From Streptomyces polyasparticus (GTDB lineage: Bacteria; Actinomycetota; Actinomycetes; Streptomycetales; Streptomycetaceae): a stretch of DNA of 64,000 nucleotides. Below are positions 45,094 to 53,935 of the stretch, piece after piece; position 1 is the stretch's first letter; each line of letters starts with the position of its first letter. The stretch lies in NCBI RefSeq assembly GCF_014493765.1, contig NZ_JACTVJ010000001.1, positions 62,001 to 126,000 of the forward strand, written 5' to 3'. A program made the position numbers and the translations under genes. The notes below the pieces were generated by a model. That model ran no database searches, had not been told where the DNA came from, and was given only the letters and a program-made list of their open reading frames with translations.

Positions 45094-46329
45094 TCAGCCG
45101 AGCACGAGCAGCGCGGCGATCGCGGGCCCGAACGCCCCGCCCAGCTGGTAGCAGAGCACGAACAGGCCGATGGCGGACGCCCGTTGGTGCGCCGGCGCCT
45201 CCTGCCCCGCGTACACCGCGAGGACCGCGTTGCCGCCCGTCGCCGCGAGCACCGCGACCGTCGCGGCCACGAGCAGCAGCGGCGCCCACGCGGCGCAGAC
45301 CGCGGTGAGCGGCGCCAGCGCGCCGAGGGTCAGGAGCACCCCGTACACCGCCCGCCGGCTCATCCGCACCGAGACGGCCGCGAGCCCCCAGGACAGCGCG
45401 GACCCGGCGAGCAGCGCGATCATCTGGCCCAGGCCGATGGCGCTCTGCTCCCAGCCCGCACGGTCCGCGATCAGCCGCGGCAGGGCGAAGAGCAGCGAGA
45501 AGTACGAGGTGGAGACGGCCAGCGCGGTCAGTGCGGCGCCGGCGAAGCGCGGCGAGCGGACCACGGCGGCCGGCACCAGACCCTCGGGCCGCCGCCGCAC
45601 ATGCAGGACGAGCAGCACGGCCGCGGCGAACGCGGCGAGCAGGACGGGAGGCGCGGCCCCGGTCTGCGGAATCAGCACGAGAGCACTCGCCAGGGCGACC
45701 AGCGCGCCTGCTCCCCGTACGTCGAAGGAACTCCCCTTCACCGGCGCCGACTTGGCATACCGCGCCACCGCCGGCACCGCCACCAGGGACACCGCGGACA
45801 GGAGCAGCGCCACGCGCCAGGACGCGGCCTCGCCGATCAGGGAGCCGAGCAGCGGCCCCGACGCCCCGAGCACACCGAACCCGGAGGTGATCACGCCCAT
45901 CCGGCGGGCGGACCCGGCCGCGAGACTCATTGCCACCGCCACGAACCCTGCCCCGCCGAGCGCCTGCGCCGCACGCCCCACGAGCAGCGCGGGCAGCCAC
46001 GGCGCGAGCGCCACGAGCGCGCTGCCCGCGAGGACGAACGCCGAACTCACCCACAGTGCGGCACGCAGGCCCCGCAGCCGGAGCAGCCCCGCGAACAGCG
46101 GTGTGCCGACCGCCATCGCCCAGGCGAAGGCGGTGACGATCCAGGTCACGGAGGCCGTGGAGACCCCCAGCGAGGCGGCCGTGCTCGGCAGGATGAGGAC
46201 GGGGGCGTTGGCCCCCGCGGCGATCGGTGTGGCGAGCAACGCCAGGAGCGGCGCCGGGACTTGGCGCCCGCCGGTCGCCTCGCGCACCTTGCCCCGTACG
46301 GCGGACCCGACGGCGGTCTGGACAGCCAT
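45094..46329 (-). CDS. MFS efflux-type transporter, MarR-linked
   Basis: The 411-residue protein has about 12 membrane segments and resembles drug-exporting MFS proteins: TASVTWIVTAFAWAMAVGTPL in the first half and a GxxxGPxxGG-like motif C region as GASGPLLGSLIGE in segment 5, typical of antiporters. ATG 46329 starts it. It is divergent from a MarR gene with two operator-like palindromes between, the standard form of a ligand-induced efflux pump. The substrate is unknown. Confidence 0.88.
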   Translation of the reverse strand: MAVQTAVGSAVRGKVREATGGRQVPAPLLALLATPIAAGANAPVLILPSTAASLGVSTASVTWIVTAFAWAMAVGTPLFAGLLRLRGLRAALWVSSAFVLAGSALVALAPWLPALLVGRAAQALGGAGFVAVAMSLAAGSARRMGVITSGFGVLGASGPLLGSLIGEAASWRVALLLSAVSLVAVPAVARYAKSAPVKGSSFDVRGAGALVALASALVLIPQTGAAPPVLLAAFAAAVLLVLHVRRRPEGLVPAAVVRSPRFAGAALTALAVSTSYFSLLFALPRLIADRAGWEQSAIGLGQMIALLAGSALSWGLAAVSVRMSRRAVYGVLLTLGALAPLTAVCAAWAPLLLVAATVAVLAATGGNAVLAVYAGQEAPAHQRASAIGLFVLCYQLGGAFGPAIAALLVLG

Positions 46330-46349
46330 GCCTCCCCCTCAACATTGAT

Positions 46350-46367
46350 TATTTCAACGTTGAGATA
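46350..46367. promoter_or_regulatory. MarR operator 1, overlapping the MFS -10
   Basis: TATTTCAACGTTGAGATA is an 18-bp near-palindrome centred on the perfect TCAACGTTGA. It overlaps the leftward promoter TTGACG (46394-46389), 18-bp spacer, TTTTAT (46370-46365), so binding would block the MFS gene. Confidence 0.8.
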
Positions 46368-46395
46368 AAAGCATCCGGTATCGTTCGGCGTCAAC

Positions 46396-46413
46396 TGTTT
46401 CAACGTTGAGATA
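46396..46413. promoter_or_regulatory. MarR operator 2, before the MarR gene
   Basis: TGTTTCAACGTTGAGATA repeats operator 1 in the same orientation, with 14 identical bases from TTTCAACG to GATA and the same perfect TCAACGTTGA core, 46 bp to the right. It lies 29 bp before the marR GTG and just behind the MFS -35 box. Confidence 0.8.
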
Positions 46414-46441
46414 CATCCGAGGGATACGAGGGAGAGGCCCC

Positions 46442-46948
46442 GTGAGCGACGCGGTGGACGCGATCATCGGCCAGTGGGAGGCGGAACGCCCCGATCTGAC
46501 CGACGCCCTCTGGCCGGTCCAGGTCATCGGACGGCTGCAGCGCCTCGGCCGGATCCTGGAGAAGGAGATCAAGACCTTCGCGGCCGAACGCGGCCTGGAA
46601 ATGGGTGAGTTCGACGTCCTCACCACGCTTCAGCGCTCGGGCCCTCCGTACGAGCTGACCGCCGGCGCCTTCCGCAAGGCCGCGATGGTCACCTCGGGCG
46701 CGATCACCAACCGCATCGACCGCATGGAGGCCAAGGGCCTGGTCGAGCGCGTACGGGACACCGACGACCGCCGGGCCGTGAAGATCCGTCTGACCGAGCG
46801 CGGGCACGAGGTCACCAGCGCCTTCATGAAGGACCACCTCGCCAACGAGGCCCGCCTCCTCGCGGACTTCGGCCGCGAGGGCTCCGAGGAGCTCGCGGCG
46901 CAGCTCCGCAGACTCCTCGAGGCGTTCGGCGACACCTCGATCAAGTGA
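46442..46948 (+). CDS. MarR family transcriptional regulator
   Basis: The 168-residue protein has a winged helix domain: GEFDVLTTLQRSGPPYELTAG, the recognition helix AAMVTSGAITNRIDRMEAKGLV and the wing RVRDTDDRRAVKIRLTERG, flanked by dimerisation helices. GTG 46442 has a GAGAGG site. It is divergent from the MFS gene, and two copies of a TCAACGTTGA palindrome lie between them, so it probably represses both and is released by a small phenolic-type ligand or drug. Confidence 0.92.
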   Translation: MSDAVDAIIGQWEAERPDLTDALWPVQVIGRLQRLGRILEKEIKTFAAERGLEMGEFDVLTTLQRSGPPYELTAGAFRKAAMVTSGAITNRIDRMEAKGLVERVRDTDDRRAVKIRLTERGHEVTSAFMKDHLANEARLLADFGREGSEELAAQLRRLLEAFGDTSIK

Positions 46949-46987
46949 CCTGCGGCGGTACGCCTTTCGCGTGGCGGGACGCGGAGC

Positions 46988-49627
46988 TCAGGTGACCCTG
47001 AGCTCCGCCACCGCCTCCGGTCCGGCCCCCGTCTGCACGATCCGCACCCACCGCACGGAAGCCCCGGGGGCGAATCGCCCCCACCGCTTCCCGTCCACCG
47101 ACGTCTCCACCCGATAACTCCCGCCCGCGGAAACGGACTTCACCGGCCGCATCTGCCCCAGATCCACACTCAGCGCGGCCCCCGCCCGCTCCGGCCGCCA
47201 CACCGTGGCCGTGCTCCCGTCCACCGCGGCCGCCGCGTAGAGCCCGGGTTCCTCCGAGGTCGCCGAGACCGGGCGGCAGCGGGCGAGCGAGCCGCCCGGC
47301 GCCAGGTCGGGGCGGCGGGTCTTCAGGGCGGCCGGCTTGCCGGCGGTCACCGTGAACGACCCCTGCGGCGACTCGACCGTGAACGGCTTCCCCGACGTCA
47401 GCCGCACCGTCGTCTCCCGCGGTCCCACGGCCACGTCGTATGTGCGCCCGCGCCATGACAGCCCGTACAGCCGTACGCCGGAAGCGAGTTGGGGCGGAAG
47501 GACCGGGTCGAGCCGCACCGCGTCGGGATGCAGCCGCAGCCCCGTCAGACCGTGCGTGAACACCTGGAGGAACCCGCCCTTGCCCGTGAGGAAGTCCTGC
47601 GCGGGGGAGCCCGCGAGCGGATCGTGCGCGCCGGCCTTCTCGCCGCGTGCCTCCGAGAAGAGCGCGAACGGGCCGCGCACGAAGGGCCGGATCGCGCGCT
47701 GCAGATAGGTGTACGCGGAGCAGCCGGGCTCACCGATCGCCGCCGCGTCGACCGCATGCACCGAGTCGGTCATCGCCGGACCGTCCGGGTCCGTGATCGC
47801 CGCGTAGTGGTCAAGGGTCGCCGCGGCGGCACCCTCCGGCATCGGCCACTCCAGGGGATACATCAGGAGCACCGTGTCCGCCTGCTTGATCTTCGGCGCG
47901 GAGAGCCGCTGGAACCCCTCGTACTGCCAGAAGATCTTCCGCCGCGCGTCGTACGGGATCCGCAGCTTGTCCGCGATGCGCCGCCAGGCGGGAGCGGGCC
48001 GCCCGCCGAGGAGTTCGACGGCCTCGGCGGCATGGCGCAGGGCGGTGGCCGCGCCCGCGTTGGTGAAGACCGCGTCGTCGACGCCGTTGCTGTACTCGTC
48101 GGGACCGGCCACATCGCGGAGCGAGTACGAACCGTCCGCGTTCCTCTCCGCCTTGTCGGCCCAGAACTCCGCGATCCCGCGAAGCAGGGGCTCCCCGCGC
48201 TCGCGCAGCCAGCGGCGGTCACCGGTCGCGAGCCAGTACTGCCAGGCGGCGAGGGCGATATCGGACTGCAGATGGACCTGCGTGAGGCAGTGCGGCGGAC
48301 GCCAGCTGTGGCACTCCGCCCAGAGCCGCCCCTTCGAGCCGCTGGTCCAGGGGAAGAAGAGGCCCTTGAAGCCGAGCCGCCGGGCGTTCTCGCGGGCGCC
48401 TTCGATCGTGTGGAAGCGGTAGTCCAGGACCGGCTTGGCGAGCTCGGGGCGGGTGGCGAGCAGCGGCGGGAACATCCAGGTCTCGGCGTCCCAGAAGACG
48501 AGCCCCGCGTAGTTGTCGCTGCTCAGGCCGACTGGCGAGAGGCTGTCACGGCCGCCGCGGCGCAGCGCCGTGTACAGGCCGTACTGCGCCGAGCGCGTCC
48601 ACAGCTGCAGATCCTCGCGGCCCGGCACCTCCACCCGCGAGGACCACAGGCCGCGCCAGGCCGCGGTGTGCGCGGCGAACAGCGCGGGCCAGCCGCGCAG
48701 CGCCGCGTGCTGCGAGGCCTGGACCGCGGCCCGGCGGGAGTCCGCGCCGGCCTCGGCGCTGCCGACGCCGACGAACTTCACGACCTCGTAGCTCTTGCCC
48801 GACCGCACGGGGAACTTCGCGGCCTGCGCCACGCTCAACCCCTTGGCCGGCCCCGCCGCCCGGACCCGCCCGGGCGCCCGCAGCGTCGAGGCGAGCGCGC
48901 CCCGCGTCCCGGTCCCGTCCGCACGGAAGGCCACATCGACGGTGGCCCGCCCGGTGGCCCCGCCGCCCTCGTGGGTGAGCCGCCGCGCGCCCCGGCCGTC
49001 GATCCGGTCCACGACGGTGGCCTCACCGTTCCAGTGCGGGGTGATCCGCAGCCGTACCGCGGCGCCCCGCGGGGCGTTCCGGTCGGCGAGCACGTCGTAG
49101 ACGAGGTCGGTGCGGCGGCCGTCGCCGGCGGTCCAGGTGAGCGCCGTCCGCACGAAGCCGCAGCGCAGGAAGAGCGTCTGCCGGTACGCGGAGACCTTGC
49201 CCTGTGTGCCGTACGTCCGGTCCCCGGCGGCGAAGTCGAGGGTGCTCCAGTTCGGCAGCGCGGCGACGGCCTGGCGCCCCGACTCCTTGTCGATCCCGTA
49301 CAGCCCGGCCGCGAACGCCCCGTCGTAGCGCGGCGTGAACAGCGGCCACCCCGTCTTCGCGTCGGACACCGCGTACCCGTGCCCGCGCGGCGGCACCCGC
49401 ACCCCGAGCAGGCCGTTGCCCACATAGGCGTGTGCGGGCCCGGTCTTCCGCGGATCCGTGGAGCTCGGCGTCCAGCCGGGGGAGGGTGCACAGCTCCCGC
49501 CGGGGGCCGTACGGTCCATCGGATCGGCGGGCCAGGGGCGCCCGGCCGCCTCGGCGGACAGGGCTCCGGTCAGGAGCGCCAGGGCGGCGGCGAGTGCGGC
49601 GTACCGGGTGCTGCGCGGGGTGGTCAC
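46988..49627 (-). CDS. Secreted GH65-like glycosidase with F5/8-type domain
   Basis: The 879-residue protein has a signal peptide (hydrophobic about 10-25, cleavage near AEA). A GH65-like beta-sandwich N domain follows (about 60-330), then an (alpha/alpha)6 barrel with FWDAETWMFPPLL near 405 and GPDEYSNGVDD near 510, in which the glutamate is the general acid. A C-terminal discoidin (F5/8 type C) domain closes the protein (about 755-879). It resembles exported acid trehalases and kojibiose- or glucosylgalactoside-hydrolysing members; hydrolase rather than phosphorylase is likely because it is secreted. GTG 49627 is used. No transporter is adjacent. Confidence 0.87.
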   Translation of the reverse strand: MTTPRSTRYAALAAALALLTGALSAEAAGRPWPADPMDRTAPGGSCAPSPGWTPSSTDPRKTGPAHAYVGNGLLGVRVPPRGHGYAVSDAKTGWPLFTPRYDGAFAAGLYGIDKESGRQAVAALPNWSTLDFAAGDRTYGTQGKVSAYRQTLFLRCGFVRTALTWTAGDGRRTDLVYDVLADRNAPRGAAVRLRITPHWNGEATVVDRIDGRGARRLTHEGGGATGRATVDVAFRADGTGTRGALASTLRAPGRVRAAGPAKGLSVAQAAKFPVRSGKSYEVVKFVGVGSAEAGADSRRAAVQASQHAALRGWPALFAAHTAAWRGLWSSRVEVPGREDLQLWTRSAQYGLYTALRRGGRDSLSPVGLSSDNYAGLVFWDAETWMFPPLLATRPELAKPVLDYRFHTIEGARENARRLGFKGLFFPWTSGSKGRLWAECHSWRPPHCLTQVHLQSDIALAAWQYWLATGDRRWLRERGEPLLRGIAEFWADKAERNADGSYSLRDVAGPDEYSNGVDDAVFTNAGAATALRHAAEAVELLGGRPAPAWRRIADKLRIPYDARRKIFWQYEGFQRLSAPKIKQADTVLLMYPLEWPMPEGAAAATLDHYAAITDPDGPAMTDSVHAVDAAAIGEPGCSAYTYLQRAIRPFVRGPFALFSEARGEKAGAHDPLAGSPAQDFLTGKGGFLQVFTHGLTGLRLHPDAVRLDPVLPPQLASGVRLYGLSWRGRTYDVAVGPRETTVRLTSGKPFTVESPQGSFTVTAGKPAALKTRRPDLAPGGSLARCRPVSATSEEPGLYAAAAVDGSTATVWRPERAGAALSVDLGQMRPVKSVSAGGSYRVETSVDGKRWGRFAPGASVRWVRIVQTGAGPEAVAELRVT

Positions 49628-49790
49628 GGGCCGACCCTAGGAAGGGTGCCGGGCGCTGCCGGGGCGCGGCGCGCGGGGGTACCACGCATGGAGGGTGCGG
49701 CCCGGGTTCCGGACGACAGGGCACAGGTGCCCCCGCGCCCCGTACGATTCGGGCAGCAGTTCGCACGAGCCGACCAGGAGACCGGAACCC

Positions 49791-50714
49791 GTGGCCATAC
49801 CCCCGCCGCCCCAGGACAACCCCTACGGCCCGCCTCCGCAGAACGATCCGTACGGACAGCAGCCCCAGCCGCAGCCCCAGCCCTATGGGCAGCAGCCTTA
49901 CGGCCAGCAGCAGCCGTACGGCCAGCAGCCCCAGGCTCCGTACGGTCAGCCGCAGGCGCCCTACGGACAGCAGCCTCCCTACGGCGGCTGGGCGCCCTAT
50001 CCGGCCGCTCCCAAGACCAGCGGTCTGGCCATCGCCGCGCTCGTCACCTGTGTGCTCTGCTTCCTGCCGCTCGGCCTGATCTTCGGTGTGGTCGCGCTGC
50101 GGCAGATCAAGAAGAACGGCATGACCGGCAAGGGCCTCGCGATCTCGGGCATCGTGGTCAACTCGGTGACCCTCCTCCTCACCCTCCTCTTCTTCGTCAG
50201 CGGTGCGGCCGCCGACTTCCGTGAGGGCTTCGAGGAGGGCATGAAGGACGCCCAGAAGGAACAGCTCGCCTCGCCCGACAAGGGCGAGTGCTTCAACGCG
50301 CCCGGCGGCGACCTCGAAGGCCTCACGTACGAGCTCGATGTCGTGCCCTGCTCGAAGCCGCACGACGGCGAGGCCTTCGGCTCGTTCCAGCTCGACCACA
50401 GCGAGTTCCCGGGCCAGAGCAAGATCGACGAGCTGGCGAACGAGAAGTGCGGCGCCATGGTCGAGGACTACGTCGGCAATATCGACGCCATCCCCGAGGA
50501 CACGTACATCTTCTTCTACAGCCCGACGTCCCAGAGCTGGAAGCTCGGCGACCGTGAGGTCACCTGCATCCTCGGCGAGGAGAACGGCGGCCGGACGACG
50601 GGCTCGCTGCGGGACGCGGGCGGCTCCGGCAGCTCGGGTGACGGCACGAAGTCGGAGGAGCCCGCTCCGGGCACCTCCGAGGAGCCCGCCCCTGGTGAGG
50701 GTGCGGACGTCTAG
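49791..50714 (+). CDS. DUF4190 membrane protein with septum-formation domain
   Basis: The 307-residue protein begins with a Pro/Gln/Tyr/Gly-rich cytoplasmic region (about 1-70; repeats of PYGQQ). Two membrane helices of the DUF4190 type follow (about 78-100 and 118-142; KTSGLAIAALVTCVLCFLPLG), then an external domain with KGECFN, DVVPCSKPHDGEAFGSF and NEKC cysteines, the septum-formation (PF13845-like) pattern. A Ser/Glu/Pro-rich end follows. GTG 49791 has a GGAG site about 10 bp upstream. Function is unknown; homologues are linked by name to septum formation only. Confidence 0.82.
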   Translation: MAIPPPPQDNPYGPPPQNDPYGQQPQPQPQPYGQQPYGQQQPYGQQPQAPYGQPQAPYGQQPPYGGWAPYPAAPKTSGLAIAALVTCVLCFLPLGLIFGVVALRQIKKNGMTGKGLAISGIVVNSVTLLLTLLFFVSGAAADFREGFEEGMKDAQKEQLASPDKGECFNAPGGDLEGLTYELDVVPCSKPHDGEAFGSFQLDHSEFPGQSKIDELANEKCGAMVEDYVGNIDAIPEDTYIFFYSPTSQSWKLGDREVTCILGEENGGRTTGSLRDAGGSGSSGDGTKSEEPAPGTSEEPAPGEGADV

Positions 50715-50755
50715 ATCAACTACGCGCCGGGGGCAAGCTTCCCACCAGGAACAGC

Positions 50756-50770
50756 ATCACTTCGAGTGAT
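50756..50770. promoter_or_regulatory. Small inverted repeat before the GntR gene
   Basis: ATCACT-TCG-AGTGAT is a perfect 6-bp inverted repeat 42 bp past the preceding stop and 77 bp before the GntR start. It may be an operator or a weak terminator stem. Confidence 0.35.
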
Positions 50771-50846
50771 TCCCTGGCCTTTGGTTGCGGTCAACAACCC
50801 ACGGTTGCCAGGCTGTTGCTGTCTGTCAACCTGATGGGAGTGGCCA

Positions 50847-51599
50847 GTGACGTTCGGTGAGCAGCCCGCGTATCTGCGCGTAGCGGACGATCTCCGGAAG
50901 CAGATCGTGAGCGGCACGCTGCCGCCGCACACCCGGCTCCCCTCGCAGGCCCGGATCCGCGAGGAGTACGGCGTCTCGGACACGGTCGCCCTGGAGGCCC
51001 GCAAGGTCCTGATGGCCGAGGGTCTCGTCGAAGGACGCTCGGGATCCGGTACGTATGTGCGCGAGCGGCCTGTTCCGCGCCGGGTCTCGCGCGCGGCCTA
51101 CCGGCACAGAGGCGGGCTCTCGCCGTTCCGGCAGGAGCAGGCCGAGGCCGGCGTGCGCGGCACCTGGGAGTCCCGCAGCGAGCAGGACCTGGCGGACGCC
51201 GACGTGGCCCGCAGGCTCGCCCTCGAGCCGGGCGACCGCGTGATGCGCACCTCGTACGTCTTCCGCGACGCGGGCGAGGCGATGATGCTCTCCACGTCCT
51301 GGGAGCCCCTCGTGATCACCGGCCGCACTCCGGTGATGCTCCCCGAGGAAGGACCGCTCGGCGGCTGCGGGGTGGTGGAGCGGATGGCCGCCATCGACGT
51401 GATCGTGGACAACGTCGCGGAGGAGGTCGGCGCCCGCCCCGGCCTCGCCGAGGAGCTGCATCTGCTCGGCGGAGTGCCGGGCCATGTGGTCCTGGTCATC
51501 GAGCGCACGTACTACGCCTCCGGCCGCCCGGTCGAAACGGCCGACGTGGTCATCCCGGCAGACCGCTACCGGGTGGCCTACCACTTGCCGGTCAAGTAG
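50847..51599 (+). CDS. GntR/HutC family regulator
   Basis: The 250-residue protein has a GntR winged helix (about 8-72: YLRVADDLRKQIVSG, LPSQARIREEYGVSDTVALEARKVL, GRSGSGTYV) and a UTRA ligand-binding domain (about 95-245; ending PVETADVVIPADRYRVAYHL). GTG 50847 has a GGGAG site 8 bp upstream. The NCS1 permease gene lies 225 bp downstream on the same strand; the regulator may control it, but no shared operator could be identified. Confidence 0.9.
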   Translation: MTFGEQPAYLRVADDLRKQIVSGTLPPHTRLPSQARIREEYGVSDTVALEARKVLMAEGLVEGRSGSGTYVRERPVPRRVSRAAYRHRGGLSPFRQEQAEAGVRGTWESRSEQDLADADVARRLALEPGDRVMRTSYVFRDAGEAMMLSTSWEPLVITGRTPVMLPEEGPLGGCGVVERMAAIDVIVDNVAEEVGARPGLAEELHLLGGVPGHVVLVIERTYYASGRPVETADVVIPADRYRVAYHLPVK

Positions 51600-51824
51600 C
51601 CCTGCTGGCGGCCGAGTAGCCCGAGCAGTCGCTCGGTCAACGCCCACCACAAGGGACTTGACCGATACCCGGACGCCCGCGTCCGCCGCCGTGACCCGGA
51701 GTTAACGCCATCTCCGGCTGTGTAACACCGGGTTAATGGTATACCGCTACGGATCGTCATGTCCGGCTCCTACCTTCACCGACCGAACCCGCACCCAGGT
51801 CGGCGACAGCGTGAAGGAGCCAGC

Positions 51825-53528
51825 ATGACGGACACGGTCACTCGCACCGAAGAGGTCGATCCGGGGCCTCCGAAACGGAGTTACGCCAAACTCGCCGCGG
51901 ACGAGAGCCGCGAGGACTACTCGCTGCGCTATGCCCCGCACTCGTTCCGGCGCTGGTCGCCCTCGATGGTCGCGGGCACCGCGCTCGGCGGCATCGCCTA
52001 TCTCGCGGACTTCGCGATCGGCGCCTCGATCGTGTTCACGTACGGCTTCACCAGCGGCTTCGCCTCGATCCTCACCGCGGCCACGATCATCTTCATCACC
52101 GGCATCCCCATCGCCAAGGCCTGCGCGAAGTACGGCCTGGACATGGACCTGGTGACCCGCGGCGCCGGCTTCGGCTACTTCGGCTCCACGCTGACGTCGC
52201 TCATCTACGCGTCCTTCACCTTCATCTTCTTCGCGCTCGAAGGCTCGATCATGGCCCAGGCCATGAAGCAGGCCTTCGGACTCCCGGTCGAGATCGGGTA
52301 CCTGGTCACGACGCTGATCGTGATCCCGATCGTCTTCCGCGGCATGGGCGCGCTCGCCAAGGTGCAGGCCTGGACGCAGCCGATCTGGATCATCGGCATG
52401 ATCCTGCCGTTCGTCATCCTCGCCTTCGAGGCACCGGACGCCTGGGGCGCCTTCGGCTCCTTCGGCGGCACGGAGGGCGCGGGCTCCGGCTTCGACTGGA
52501 TCGGCTTCGGACTCGGTACGGGTGTCGCGTTGTCCCTCATCGCCCAGATCGGCGAGCAGGCCGACTACTTGCGCTTCATGCCGAAGAAGACCGAGGCGAA
52601 CAAGCGCCGATGGAATCTGGCCGTTCTTGCCGCGGGTCCCGGCTGGGTGATCATCGGCGCGGCCAAGCAGCTCGGCGGCGCCTTCCTCGCCTTCGTCGCC
52701 CTGGAGGCCGTGGGCAAGACGCACGCGCTCGAACCCATCGCGCCTCAGCTCGAAGCACTCAAGCCCTGGCTCGGCTCGGTGGCGCTGCCGGCCGCCGCGA
52801 TCTTCGTGATCGTCTCGCAGATCAAGATCAACGTCACCAACGCCTACAGCGGCTCGCTGAGCTGGTCGAACTTCTTCTCCCGCATCACGCACAAGCACCC
52901 GGGCCGGGTCTGGTACATCTTCCTCAACCTGGCCATCGCGCTGACGCTGATGGAAATGAACATGTTCGCCGCGCTCAACAAGCTGCTCGGCTTCTACTCC
53001 AACGTCGGCATCGCCTGGATCACCGCGGTCGCCGCCGACCTGGTCATCAACAAGCGGATGGGCTGGAGCCCCAAGTACATCGAGTTCAAGCGCGCGTACC
53101 TGTACGCGGTGAACCCGGCGGGCTTCGGTGCCATGACGATCGCCTCGACCGTCTCCATCATCGCGTTCTTCGGGGCTTTCGGGGAGTACGGCGAGGCCTT
53201 CTCGACCTTCATCGCCGCCGGACTCGCCCTGATCCTCTGCCCGTTGATCGCCTGGGCCACCAAGGGCAAGTACTACCTGGCCAGGCCCAACCCGGTGAAC
53301 GGCCCGGACGTCGTGATCGAGGACGAGACCGCCACGCACGACTGCGCGGTCTGCGAGACCGCCTACGAGCTGCCCGACATCGCCGACTGCCCGGTCCAGA
53401 GCGGCCCCATCTGCTCGCTCTGCTGCTCCCTGGACGCCGACTGCGGCGACGTCTGCCGCAAGGCACCGTCCGCCGAACCGGTCCTGATGCCGCTGCCGAC
53501 CGTCCGTACCGCCGCTGAACAGCCTTGA
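51825..53528 (+). CDS. NCS1 family purine/cytosine permease with C-terminal cysteine cluster
   Basis: The 567-residue protein has 12 predicted membrane segments typical of the nucleobase:cation symporter-1 family (SFRRWSPSMVAGTALGGIAYL, GIPIAKACAKYGLDMDLVTRG, VSQIKINVTNAYSGSLSWSN). After the last helix an extra cytoplasmic domain contains eight cysteines between residues 505 and 545 (DCAVCE, ADCPV, ICSLCCSL, DADCGDVCRK), suited to bind zinc or an iron-sulfur cluster. ATG 51825 has AAGGAG 6 bp before it. It should import a purine or pyrimidine base or a related compound. The Cys domain is not part of ordinary NCS1 transporters and suggests sensing or regulation. Confidence 0.88.
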   Translation: MTDTVTRTEEVDPGPPKRSYAKLAADESREDYSLRYAPHSFRRWSPSMVAGTALGGIAYLADFAIGASIVFTYGFTSGFASILTAATIIFITGIPIAKACAKYGLDMDLVTRGAGFGYFGSTLTSLIYASFTFIFFALEGSIMAQAMKQAFGLPVEIGYLVTTLIVIPIVFRGMGALAKVQAWTQPIWIIGMILPFVILAFEAPDAWGAFGSFGGTEGAGSGFDWIGFGLGTGVALSLIAQIGEQADYLRFMPKKTEANKRRWNLAVLAAGPGWVIIGAAKQLGGAFLAFVALEAVGKTHALEPIAPQLEALKPWLGSVALPAAAIFVIVSQIKINVTNAYSGSLSWSNFFSRITHKHPGRVWYIFLNLAIALTLMEMNMFAALNKLLGFYSNVGIAWITAVAADLVINKRMGWSPKYIEFKRAYLYAVNPAGFGAMTIASTVSIIAFFGAFGEYGEAFSTFIAAGLALILCPLIAWATKGKYYLARPNPVNGPDVVIEDETATHDCAVCETAYELPDIADCPVQSGPICSLCCSLDADCGDVCRKAPSAEPVLMPLPTVRTAAEQP

Positions 53529-53548
53529 TCCCGGACCGACTTGAGGGA

Positions 53549-53579
53549 GAGGGGGCGCATCCGCGGGATGCGCCCCCTC
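53549..53579 (+). terminator. Hairpin terminator after the permease gene
   Basis: Perfect 14-bp stem (53549-53562 with 53566-53579) and a 3-base loop, 20 bp past the stop codon. Confidence 0.8.
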
Positions 53580-53718
53580 ACCCATGGCCGATTCGCTACC
53601 TCTTTGTGCCATACCGGCTCCGCAGAGTGAAGGTCGGGCGTAGGCTCGGGCATATGCGTAGTGCGGTTTCCCCACAGGACGCGATGCGGCGCGCGCCAAG
53701 CGGAGGGGCGGGTGAGCG

Positions 53719-53898
53719 ATGAACGACAGCAGCCCCCTGCTCCCTTGGCATGTCATACGGCAGGACGACAACGGCAACCGCTACCGCGTCGGCAGGTATG
53801 CGACCAGGGCGGAAGCGGAGAAGGTGGTCGACACCCTGGAGGGGCGCGGCCACAAGCAGCTCTACTGGGTGGAGCGCCCCGACCGCCGCACCGCCTGA
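53719..53898 (+). CDS. 59-residue SPOR-like small protein
   Basis: ATG 53719 opens a 59-codon frame ending at TGA 53896-53898. The sequence WHVIRQDDNGNRYRVGRYATRAEAEKV followed by LEGRGHKQLYWVERP has the beta-alpha-beta pattern and spacing of a SPOR-like domain and excellent third-position GC. A purine-rich GGAGGGG lies about 10-16 bp upstream. Small conserved proteins of this type occur throughout Streptomyces, function unknown (from memory). SPOR domains bind denuded peptidoglycan, but this one has no export signal and may have another role. Confidence 0.75.
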   Translation: MNDSSPLLPWHVIRQDDNGNRYRVGRYATRAEAEKVVDTLEGRGHKQLYWVERPDRRTA

Positions 53899-53922
53899 CG
53901 CAAGCGGACTCCCGGCGGGCCG

Positions 53923-53928
53923 TAGGCT
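53923..53928 (+). promoter_or_regulatory. -10 box of a leaderless Nudix transcript
   Basis: TAGGCT (TANNNT type) ends 7 bp before the Nudix ATG, so transcription would begin at or next to the start codon. No clear -35 is visible. Confidence 0.5.
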
Positions 53929-53935
53929 CCCGCGC

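Noticed and set aside
47489-50224. A 911-codon plus-strand frame over the GH65-like gene
   Set aside because: Shadow of the GH65 gene and the septum-formation gene; composition is not protein-like.
51747-53777. A 676-codon minus-strand frame over the NCS1 permease
   Set aside because: Antisense shadow; the plus-strand frame has clear transporter helices.
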